From Sideroxydans sp. (GTDB lineage Bacteria > Pseudomonadota > Gammaproteobacteria > Burkholderiales > Gallionellaceae), in the NCBI GenBank assembly GCA_020057805.1, contig JAGVFD010000127.1:1-5253 (forward strand): 5,253 nt of DNA, read 5' to 3'. Made by a program: the position numbers and the translations under genes. Position 1 is the stretch's first letter, and every line of letters begins with the position of its first letter. Shown piece after piece: positions 1-4,646 of this stretch. Under the pieces are notes generated by a model, which saw nothing but the letters and a program-made list of their open reading frames with translations, searched no databases and had not been told where the DNA came from.

Positions 1-1
1 C

Positions 2-61
2 GAAGGCATCGCAGCGCAGGCGGTGGCGTTGTTGTTGGTGCATGTGGAGATGGTGGGTTGA
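2..61 (+). CDS. C-terminal end of an unidentified upstream protein (partial)
   Basis: An open frame enters from the left edge and stops at TGA 59-61. It encodes EGIAAQAVALLLVHVEMVG. Nearly every codon ends in G or C (runs of GCG, GTG and TTG), the same codon habit as the start of tsaB, which makes this frame much more gene-like than the other two. The tail is hydrophobic and ends in a Val/Met-rich strand. I do not recognise the family from 19 residues. It lies in the same direction as tsaB, 155 bp upstream, with a repeat element filling most of the gap. Confidence 0.55.
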   Translation, partial: EGIAAQAVALLLVHVEMVG

Positions 62-75
62 ACCATTCAAAACCT

Positions 76-200
76 TGTCCACGAAAGACACGAACAGCAC
101 GAAATGAAAAGCAAGAGTTGATTGTTTTTGTTCGTGTCTTTGCGAGCTTTCGCCCTATGGCGAAATACCTGCTTACCCCACTTCGTGATTTTCGTGGACA
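76..200. repeat. MITE-like inverted-repeat element, CACGAA family
   Basis: The two ends are inverted copies: 76-94 (TGTCCACGAAAGACACGAA) matches the reverse complement of 182-200 at 17 of 19 positions. The left end holds three CACGAA units spaced exactly 9 bp apart (starting at 80, 89 and 98). A perfect 12-bp inverted match pairs 84-95 with 130-141. An internal hairpin has stem TTTCGCC (148-154), loop 155-158 and stem GGCGAAA (159-165). No clear target-site duplication flanks it and it encodes no convincing protein, so it would be a non-autonomous element if mobile. From memory, CACGAA-type repeats with 9-bp spacing are widespread in environmental Proteobacteria; I could not verify the family. 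It ends 16 bp before the tsaB ATG and so forms most of that gene's leader region. Confidence 0.75.
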
Positions 201-216
201 GAATTGTTTTTAACTT

Positions 217-939
217 ATGAAAATCCTCGCAATCGAAACCTCCACCGAATACTGCTCCGTTGCCTTGTGGCAAGACGGTGTTGTGAGTGAGCGCCTTGAG
301 TTGGTGGGGCAGAAGCATTCCGAGGTGTTGATGGAGATGCTGGATGCCTTGCTCAAAGAAGCAGGCATCAAAGTCAAGCAGGTCGATGGTATCGCCTTTG
401 GTAAAGGCCCGGGTTCGTTCACTGGCGTGCGCATTGCCTGTGGTGTGACGCAAGGTTTGGCGCTGGGGGCGAATGTGGAGGTGGTGGGTGTGTGCACCTT
501 GCAAGCGTTGGCTGAAGCATCGGGTCAAGACAAAGTCATTGCGGCGCTGGATGCGCGCATGGGTGAGGTTTATTTCGCGGCGTATGAGAAACGCGATGGT
601 GAGTGGGTGACAGTTATCGAGCCATGTCTGTGCAAAGCGGAAGATGCGCCGCAGTTGAATGGTGAGGGGTGGTGCGGCGTGGGGAGTGGCTTTGCGGTAG
701 TCTCCCTCACCCCAGCTCCTCAGGGGTTAAAAGTGCGTTACGGCAATCAGTTGAGCGGTGTGGATGAGCAAGCTGTGCCTCAGGCAGCAGCGATTGCGCG
801 CATCGGCGCACGTCAGTTCGCCAAGGGTAATGCTGTGGATGCCGCGTTGGCGTTGCCGCTTTATCTGCGCGACAAGGTGGCATTGAAAACGGTAGAACGT
901 GAAGCGGCTAAAGCGAATGCCCTGCGAACGGCATCGTGA
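217..939 (+). CDS. tsaB: tRNA threonylcarbamoyladenosine (t6A) biosynthesis protein TsaB
   Basis: TsaB (YeaZ) is a cytoplasmic, catalytically inactive ASKHA-fold paralogue of TsaD. It scaffolds TsaD and TsaE, which put the threonylcarbamoyl group on A37 of ANN-decoding tRNAs. The 240-residue protein begins MKILAIETSTEYCSVAL, the family's phosphate-binding-like first strand. At residues 62-72 it carries GKGPGSFTGVR, the most conserved TsaB signature. It ends with the typical ALPLYLRDKVALKT segment. Length fits the family (about 220-240). ATG 217 fits the family N-terminus, but no good Shine-Dalgarno precedes it; the leader is largely the 76-200 repeat. Residues 161-170 (VVSLTPAPQG) look like an insertion in the usually shorter GSGFA...RYGNQL linker and are encoded by a small palindrome. 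The stop TGA (937-939) overlaps the rimI ATG by one base, so the two are translationally coupled. Confidence 0.96.
   Translation: MKILAIETSTEYCSVALWQDGVVSERLELVGQKHSEVLMEMLDALLKEAGIKVKQVDGIAFGKGPGSFTGVRIACGVTQGLALGANVEVVGVCTLQALAEASGQDKVIAALDARMGEVYFAAYEKRDGEWVTVIEPCLCKAEDAPQLNGEGWCGVGSGFAVVSLTPAPQGLKVRYGNQLSGVDEQAVPQAAAIARIGARQFAKGNAVDAALALPLYLRDKVALKTVEREAAKANALRTAS
702..727. repeat. Small palindrome inside tsaB, possible relic of a CCCTCACCCC-type repeat
   Basis: ACCCC (709-713) and GGGGT (723-727) form an inverted repeat around a 9-base loop. The left side reads CTCCCTCACCCCAGCTCCT. From memory, this resembles the start of palindromic CCCTCACCCC-type repeats scattered through many bacterial genomes. 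It is read in frame as Ser-Leu-Thr-Pro-Ala-Pro-Gln-Gly (residues 163-170 of TsaB), at a place where I expect homologues to be about four or five residues shorter. The stem is only 5 bp, so this may be chance. Confidence 0.3.
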
Positions 940-1376
940 TGCTTTTGCGCGACATGACGGAGGCGGATTTGGATGCGGTGTTGCGCATTGAGCGCGAGGT
1001 ACACGCGCATCCGTGGACGTTAGGGAATTTTAGCGATGCCTTGCGTAGCGGCTATCAATGCAAAGTGGCCGAGCTAGAAGGCGAAATGCGGGGCTATGCC
1101 GTGATGATGTTGGCAGTGGATGAGGCGGAGTTGTTGGACATTGCGATTGATGCAACACAACAACGCCAAGGCATGGGACGCAAATTATTGGAATCCCTTT
1201 TGTCTTTGGCGCGGCATGGGAACATGCGGCGCATGGTGTTGGAAGTGAGAGCGTCGAATCAAGCTGCCATAGCGCTGTATCGTGCGAGTGGGTTTGAGCA
1301 AATTGGGCTGCGCCGTGATTATTATCCCGCAGTGAATGGGCGTGAAGATGCGCTGTTGATGGGGAAAGTGTTGTGA
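939..1376 (+). CDS. rimI: Ribosomal protein S18 alanine N-acetyltransferase RimI
   Basis: RimI transfers an acetyl group from acetyl-CoA to the N-terminal alanine of ribosomal protein S18. This is a compact 145-residue GNAT protein, close to the 148 residues of E. coli RimI. Visible features are the N-terminal PWT (25-27) typical of RimI, strand ELLDIAI (64-70), and acetyl-CoA-binding motif A QRQGMG (75-80, Q-x-x-G-x-G). LEVRASN (101-107) supplies Glu102, which matches the catalytic Glu, and LYRASGF (113-119) supplies Tyr114, which matches the general-acid Tyr. I chose ATG 939, which overlaps the tsaB stop as TGATG. A GTG one codon upstream (936) is an alternative. The 3' end overlaps the next gene by 4 bp (GTGA), so the three genes form one operon. 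The tsaB-rimI pairing is common in Proteobacteria. Confidence 0.95.
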   Translation: MLLRDMTEADLDAVLRIEREVHAHPWTLGNFSDALRSGYQCKVAELEGEMRGYAVMMLAVDEAELLDIAIDATQQRQGMGRKLLESLLSLARHGNMRRMVLEVRASNQAAIALYRASGFEQIGLRRDYYPAVNGREDALLMGKVL

Positions 1377-2107
1377 ATATCCGAGACGAAAACGTATTGC
1401 GCGAGATGAATCTGTACCCCTTGTGGGTGCGTAAAAATGCGCCTGCGGCATCGGCAACATCGGCGGAAGAAATTTTGCAAGTCGTACCAGAAGCCATCTC
1501 TCATCTTGAAAAGGGTGTCGTAGCAAGCCTGCCGCTACAAAGTGAAGCGCCCGTAATGAATTTGCCGCAGAGGGAAGCTGCAGGCTGGCCTTCACTCAAA
1601 CAAGCCGTCACTGACTGCACCGCCTGCCAACTACGTGCAGGCTGCGCGCAGACGGTGCTGGGTGCTGGCGATGAACATGCAGACTGGTTGTTTGTAGGTG
1701 AGCATCCCGTTGAGCTGCACGAGGATGAAAGTAAGTTGCTGACCAATATGTTGGCAGCGATTCAACTTAAACGTGGCGCCCACACTTACCTCACCCACGT
1801 CATCAAATGCCGACCCGCGCAAGATAGTCATCCCACCAGCGAAGAAATCGCCACCTGCCTGCCGTATTTACAGCAGCAGATTGCGCTCATTAAACCCAAG
1901 CTAATTGTGGCGCTCGGCAAGACAGCTGCAATGGCATTGCTGGGTAAAGATGTGCCGCTAGGTTCGCTGCGCGGCAGTCTGCACGACTACCAAGGTACGC
2001 CTGTTTTGGTGACGTATCACCCCGCGTATTTGCTGCGTGCCCCCGCTGAAAAAGCGCGCGCTTGGGAAGATTTGAAATTGGCTGTGAAGACCATGCAGAC
2101 GCTCTAG
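1373..2107 (+). CDS. Family-4 uracil-DNA glycosylase-like protein with degenerate active site and psi (HolD)-like N-terminus
   Basis: Family-4 UDGs are Fe-S enzymes that excise uracil from DNA. This 244-residue protein keeps the scaffold: cluster cysteines Cys82, Cys85, Cys146 and Cys162 (CTAC, KCRP, TCLP), the core strand KPKLIVALG (174-182), and TYHPAYLLR (214-222). The first active-site motif, normally GExPGxxEDxxGxPFVGxAG, reads only GEHPVELHEDES (109-120) before KLL, about 8 residues short. The Asn expected in NVxKCRPP is His142, and the NR that usually follows CRPP is absent. Glycosylase activity is therefore doubtful. Residues 1-24 (RDENVLREMNLYPLWVRKN) resemble the clamp-loader-binding N-terminus of DNA polymerase III psi. 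A linker (about 25-70) joins the two parts. GTG 1373 is supported by GGGGAA at 1361-1366 and by the GTGA overlap with rimI. The UDG-like assignment is firm; the replisome role is inference. Confidence 0.88.
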   Translation: MNIRDENVLREMNLYPLWVRKNAPAASATSAEEILQVVPEAISHLEKGVVASLPLQSEAPVMNLPQREAAGWPSLKQAVTDCTACQLRAGCAQTVLGAGDEHADWLFVGEHPVELHEDESKLLTNMLAAIQLKRGAHTYLTHVIKCRPAQDSHPTSEEIATCLPYLQQQIALIKPKLIVALGKTAAMALLGKDVPLGSLRGSLHDYQGTPVLVTYHPAYLLRAPAEKARAWEDLKLAVKTMQTL

Positions 2108-2147
2108 GTTTAATTTGAGCGATGGGAGGCGTAGCTGATTTTTTTGT

Positions 2148-2240
2148 GGGAGCGCAATTCTTTGCGTGATGACTTTCTGGAGGGACTATCGCGCAATACC
2201 CACGGGATACAAGAATCTCTGTAAGGTGAATTGTGCTCCC
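2148..2240. repeat. REP-like long inverted repeat between convergent genes
   Basis: GGGAGCGCAATTC (2148-2160) matches the reverse complement of GAATTGTGCTCCC (2228-2240) at 12 of 13 positions. Inside, CGCAA (2153-2157) and TTGCG (2162-2166) form a small hairpin with loop TTCT. TTGCGTGAT (2162-2170) pairs with ATCGCGCAA (2188-2196), one mismatch, around a 17-base loop. The GGGAGCG...TTGCGTGATGACTTTC layout resembles REP-type palindromes (recall, not searched). It starts 40 bp after the UDG-like stop and ends 9 bp before the queD stop, so transcripts from both sides would fold it. It may act as a bidirectional terminator or mRNA stabiliser. There is a T-run at 2139-2145 just before it, but no stem directly ahead of that run. 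Confidence 0.7.
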
Positions 2241-2249
2241 TCAGCAGTG

Positions 2250-2696
2250 TTAATCCGCCCGCGAGTAATCCGCCCAATTATTGGGCGTCTCATACAAGCG
2301 CACACGTGCCAGCTTTAGATGATTGCCATAAGTGTCACGGTAGGCATCATTCAACAAATCAAACGCTACTTGCGCTAAATTTTCTGCCGTAGGAATCACA
2401 TCCAGCACCACGGTCTTGTGATTGGGCATCGTCTGCAAAAAATCCAGCACCACTGTATCGTCGCGATACACCAAAAAAGCGTGATCCCACACCTGTACCA
2501 CGCGCTCATTTGCAATGCGCTTCACATCCGAAAAATCCATCACCATGCCTTGTGCAGAATCGCCCTCGGTGGCGATAACATCGCCCGATAAAGTAACCTC
2601 AATGGCATAGCGATGACCATGCATATGCTTGCATTGACTGTTGTGATTAGGAATGCGATGACCAGCATCAAATTCTAGGCGGCGGGTAATGTGCAT
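2250..2696 (-). CDS. queD: 6-carboxy-5,6,7,8-tetrahydropterin synthase (QueD)
   Basis: QueD converts 7,8-dihydroneopterin triphosphate to 6-carboxytetrahydropterin in the pathway to preQ0 and queuosine, and belongs to the PTPS/6-pyruvoyltetrahydropterin synthase fold. The 148-residue protein shows the three zinc-binding histidines, His13 in FDAGH and His26/His28 in HGH. The QueD-type CxxxHGH motif is present, with catalytic Cys22. Asp71-His72 (WDHAFL) fits the catalytic pair, PTAENLA (102-108) is diagnostic, and Glu136 in YETPNNW fits the pterin-anchoring Glu. I start at ATG 2696 because homologues begin M-x-I/L-x-R-x-L/F-x-F-D-A-G-H. The frame stays open further upstream into the repeat at 2770-2896, but that extension would read through the promoter and the repeat. 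It is convergent with the UDG-like gene and has its own promoter. No other queuosine gene is visible in the window. Confidence 0.95.
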   Translation of the reverse strand: MHITRRLEFDAGHRIPNHNSQCKHMHGHRYAIEVTLSGDVIATEGDSAQGMVMDFSDVKRIANERVVQVWDHAFLVYRDDTVVLDFLQTMPNHKTVVLDVIPTAENLAQVAFDLLNDAYRDTYGNHLKLARVRLYETPNNWADYSRAD

Positions 2697-2726
2697 GACA
2701 ATAGTGTGTGGCTGAAAGTGGCGCGG

Positions 2727-2732
2727 ATTATA
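2727..2732 (-). promoter_or_regulatory. Probable queD -10 box (TATAAT)
   Basis: On the - strand the sequence reads CTATAATCC, a perfect sigma-70 -10 hexamer 30 bp upstream of the queD ATG. This predicts transcription starting near 2719-2721 and a leader of only about 25 bases. That leaves little room for a riboswitch. No strong -35 is visible at 17 bp: a GTGACA lies 12 bp upstream, which is too close. The leader has no clear Shine-Dalgarno. The repeat at 2770-2896 begins about 40 bp upstream of the box. Confidence 0.55.
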
Positions 2733-2769
2733 GCTTGAAGCCCATGTCACACTGCATCTCCTTAATTTG

Positions 2770-2896
2770 GATTCCTCCCCTTTCAAGGGGGAGGCTAGGT
2801 GGGGGATGGGTGCGATGTCTAACGCCCCACAAACCCCTTGACATACCCCCCTCACCGCTACTTGCGATAAATGCACCATTGCAAAAGAGGGGAATC
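2770..2896. repeat. MITE-like palindromic repeat, GGGGGAGGCTAGGTGGGG family
   Basis: Its ends are imperfect inverted copies: GATTCCTCCCCTTTCAA (2770-2786) against TTGCAAAAGAGGGGAATC (2879-2896). The left part folds as CCTCCCC (2774-2780) with GGGGAGG (2788-2794). GGTGGGGG (2798-2805) can pair with CCCCCTCACC (2847-2856) apart from one bulged base. The AGGGGGAGGCTAGGTGGGGGATGGG wording is, from memory, a repeat seen again and again in bacterial intergenic regions. It carries no gene; a 66-codon + strand frame crossing it is mostly repeat and is not credible. It separates the queD promoter from the M15-like gene, whose reading frame starts 8 bp beyond the right end. Confidence 0.75.
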
Positions 2897-2904
2897 AGAA
2901 AAGG

Positions 2905-3468
2905 GTGACGGTGAAGATGGAGGGGTTGGAGCCGATTCCAGATTCAGAGTTTTATACCTTCGTTGGTGCAACGGATAATCATTCAAATAATCACTACTTG
3001 AAACCTGAAGCTGCCAACTATTTGCTGGCGATTGCCATCTATTATCAAACGTTGCCACAGTTCAAGAAGCTTGATTGGCAAACTGGCGCACCGACCGCGC
3101 AGACTCCCACGCCGATGGCGGTTAATGATGCTAGCCTGATGTGGGGAGGCAAGTTTGATATCAGCGGAAGTTGGAAGGGCTCGCATAAGGAGCACAAGCA
3201 AGGGGCTAGTGTAGATATACGCGCCAGACAAGAAACTGGCCTCAATGGTAATGCTATTCCTCCAGCAGTATTCGATGATTTTAATTGGCTGTTAGATCAG
3301 GTTGTTCCACAAGGTGCCGCAGATGAAAAATTTATACTTGAGTGCAACCAAACAGAAAAAGATGCGGATGGCAATCCAGTTCGTATTCCAGAAAATCACT
3401 GTATCAGCACCCTAGACTTTTCGCAGGATACCAATCGCCATTACCACGTACGCCTTTTGGGAGATTGA
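2905..3468 (+). CDS. M15-like zinc-peptidase-fold protein, probably the 3' remnant of a larger gene
   Basis: The 187-residue product carries NDASLMWGGKFDI (74-86), then SHKEHKQGASVDIR (93-106) with a His97-x6-Asp104 pair, and ends in HYHVRL (179-184). H-x6-D followed by a C-terminal HxH is the zinc-site pattern of M15/MepA-like peptidases, which cut peptidoglycan peptides. That function is inferred from the pattern only. There is no signal peptide. The first residues (TVKMEGLEPIPDSEFYTFVG) read like the middle of a protein that normally has upstream secreted domains. The frame stays open back to a stop at 2839-2841 inside the repeat, so the true 5' end seems lost. GTG 2905 is the longest sensible start; ATG 2917 (after AAGGG at 2901-2905, spacing 11) is equally possible. 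It ends 2 bp before the next gene, which suggests co-transcription. Confidence 0.65.
   Translation: MTVKMEGLEPIPDSEFYTFVGATDNHSNNHYLKPEAANYLLAIAIYYQTLPQFKKLDWQTGAPTAQTPTPMAVNDASLMWGGKFDISGSWKGSHKEHKQGASVDIRARQETGLNGNAIPPAVFDDFNWLLDQVVPQGAADEKFILECNQTEKDADGNPVRIPENHCISTLDFSQDTNRHYHVRLLGD
3459..3463 (+). promoter_or_regulatory. Ribosome-binding site deciding the ATG 3471 start
   Basis: GGGAG lies 7 bases upstream of ATG 3471, inside the last codons of the M15-like gene. The frame is open for 43 more codons upstream, to 3342. This site, together with the signal peptide that begins exactly at 3471, settles the start. Confidence 0.7.
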
Positions 3469-3470
3469 GC

Positions 3471-4580
3471 ATGAAGACACTATTCAGAACTACTGCGCTG
3501 TTCCTTTATATGCAGTTAAGTTTTGCGGTCGGGCTGATACCTGGCGAAAGCATTACACGCGATCCAGTCACGGGAAATTACATCGCTATCTTTTGGGATG
3601 AGGATCCTGAAGGACTTGGTAATGATAGGTTTGCGCGAGCGACTTTTGAAACGGCCACCAAGATTGAACCGACAGTGCGTAGCCGTTTGAAGCTGCATCA
3701 AGATTGGGGTATCGGTTATCAGTACCAGATAAGCAATGGCAAGGCGGCAAAGCAATCCATTGTTTTGCTTGACCTGTATGGCCTTCCGCTTAATACACAG
3801 CTTTTGAATACGCAAAAGGTGCTTGGAAGTGATGGCGCTGTGCTGATCGAGTTTTACAACTTTGGCATGCAGGCACCAGCCAATACTTGCTGGTATGGCT
3901 CTGGTGCTAACAACGGGCAGACAGTGAATATCGGTTGGATGTGCAAAACATGGGATTACTCGTCGAACAGTAAGAACACCTCTTTCGGCATTGCGCTAGG
4001 CGCATCGCTCGGAGGTTTCGGACTTGCAAGCTTAGATTTGCCTGGAATATTTGTGGCGAAGCTGGTAGGCAATACCAAATGGCATCATTTTAGCTTTGGT
4101 GGTGCGGGTCCAGATAATGAAAAATCCAGCATCGGAAATCAGATGGGCAAAATCGTCAGAAATGACAATATTCCCCACAACATAGCAGCCCCCCTAATTT
4201 CCGTCCCCACCCCATTCGACCCCGCCATCGTTCTCGACAATCTGCGCGCCCACGTCGCCACCTGGCCCAGCAAGCAACTCGTCGAAGCTACCTTCGCCGC
4301 CCAGCTCGACCGCTACTTGCTCTCCGCCGCTGAAGCCTATCGCCACAACCAACCCAAAGCAGGCAAAGAGCACATCGAAACCCTGCGCGACATGCTCAAG
4401 CGTGTGCATAAAAATTTAGAAGATGACGATGATGAAGAGCATGACGGCAAGCAAGGTGCGAAACACAACGACCATCCTGCCACACAAGCCCTCCCCATCG
4501 ACCGCCTCGCCGCCCGCGTGTTGGACTTTGATTTGAAATACGTGCAAAAGCGCATGGAGATTGAACACAAGGAGCATTGA
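3471..4580 (+). CDS. Secreted protein of unknown function with acidic, helical C-terminal region
   Basis: I do not recognise this 369-residue protein. Residues 1-19 are a Sec signal peptide (MKTLFRTTALFLYMQLSFA, cleavage likely after Ala19), so it should be periplasmic or secreted. Residues 22-235 look globular and beta-rich, with aromatic stretches and two cysteines (Cys140, Cys158) that could pair outside the cytoplasm. A Gly-rich stretch (173-184) follows. From about residue 250 the character changes to charged helices (LDNLRAHVATWPSKQLVEA, then 275-316). Next come the acidic run EDDDDEEHD (317-325) and a Lys/His-rich tail. The helical part loosely recalls FIMAH-type C-terminal helical domains; this is a weak impression. 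Base composition switches near 4190 (residue 240) from about 45-48% GC to 65-68% with strong C excess. It sits 2 bp after the M15-like gene. Confidence 0.8.
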   Translation: MKTLFRTTALFLYMQLSFAVGLIPGESITRDPVTGNYIAIFWDEDPEGLGNDRFARATFETATKIEPTVRSRLKLHQDWGIGYQYQISNGKAAKQSIVLLDLYGLPLNTQLLNTQKVLGSDGAVLIEFYNFGMQAPANTCWYGSGANNGQTVNIGWMCKTWDYSSNSKNTSFGIALGASLGGFGLASLDLPGIFVAKLVGNTKWHHFSFGGAGPDNEKSSIGNQMGKIVRNDNIPHNIAAPLISVPTPFDPAIVLDNLRAHVATWPSKQLVEATFAAQLDRYLLSAAEAYRHNQPKAGKEHIETLRDMLKRVHKNLEDDDDEEHDGKQGAKHNDHPATQALPIDRLAARVLDFDLKYVQKRMEIEHKEH

Positions 4581-4590
4581 GTTCGTGTGA

Positions 4591-4604
4591 TCCCTTGGCA
4601 GGGA
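4591..4604. terminator. Weak hairpin between convergent genes
   Basis: TCCCT (4591-4595) and AGGGA (4600-4604) form a perfect 5-bp stem with a 4-base loop, 11 bp after the secreted-protein stop and 43 bp before the transglutaminase stop. No T-run follows on either strand, so an intrinsic terminator is doubtful. The rest of the 66-bp gap (4581-4646) holds only the short palindrome GTTGAATCAAC. Confidence 0.25.
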
Positions 4605-4646
4605 GTTTGCAGGCTGATTTCGTGAGTTGAATCAACCAGCGCATTT

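Noticed and set aside
80..103. CACGAA ladder as a CRISPR array
   Set aside because: Units are 6 bp at 9-bp spacing, far too short for CRISPR repeats and spacers, and no cas genes are present.
1..213. Frame 1 on the + strand stays open from the left edge through the repeat element
   Set aside because: Its composition is mostly Arg/Gly translation of the repeat. The frame ending at 61 has the strongly G/C-ending codons expected of a real gene.
67..528. 153-codon - strand frame over the repeat and the 5' part of tsaB
   Set aside because: It is the antisense shadow of tsaB, with a Cys/His-rich sequence of no recognisable family.
1030..1595. Long - strand frames opposite rimI and the UDG-like gene
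   Set aside because: Both are antisense to two clearly recognised genes and show no domain features.
2697..2760. preQ1 riboswitch controlling queD
   Set aside because: The predicted leader from the TATAAT box is only about 25 bases and shows no stem-loop that would fit an aptamer.
2697..2879. N-terminal extension of queD to an upstream start
   Set aside because: It would translate the TATAAT promoter region and the repeat element; the family N-terminus begins at ATG 2696.
2708..2908. 66-codon + strand frame across the repeat
   Set aside because: It is mostly translated repeat, with no ribosome-binding site or family resemblance.
3342..3470. 43-codon upstream extension of the secreted protein
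   Set aside because: It overlaps the M15-like coding sequence in another frame. The signal peptide and GGGAG site point to ATG 3471.
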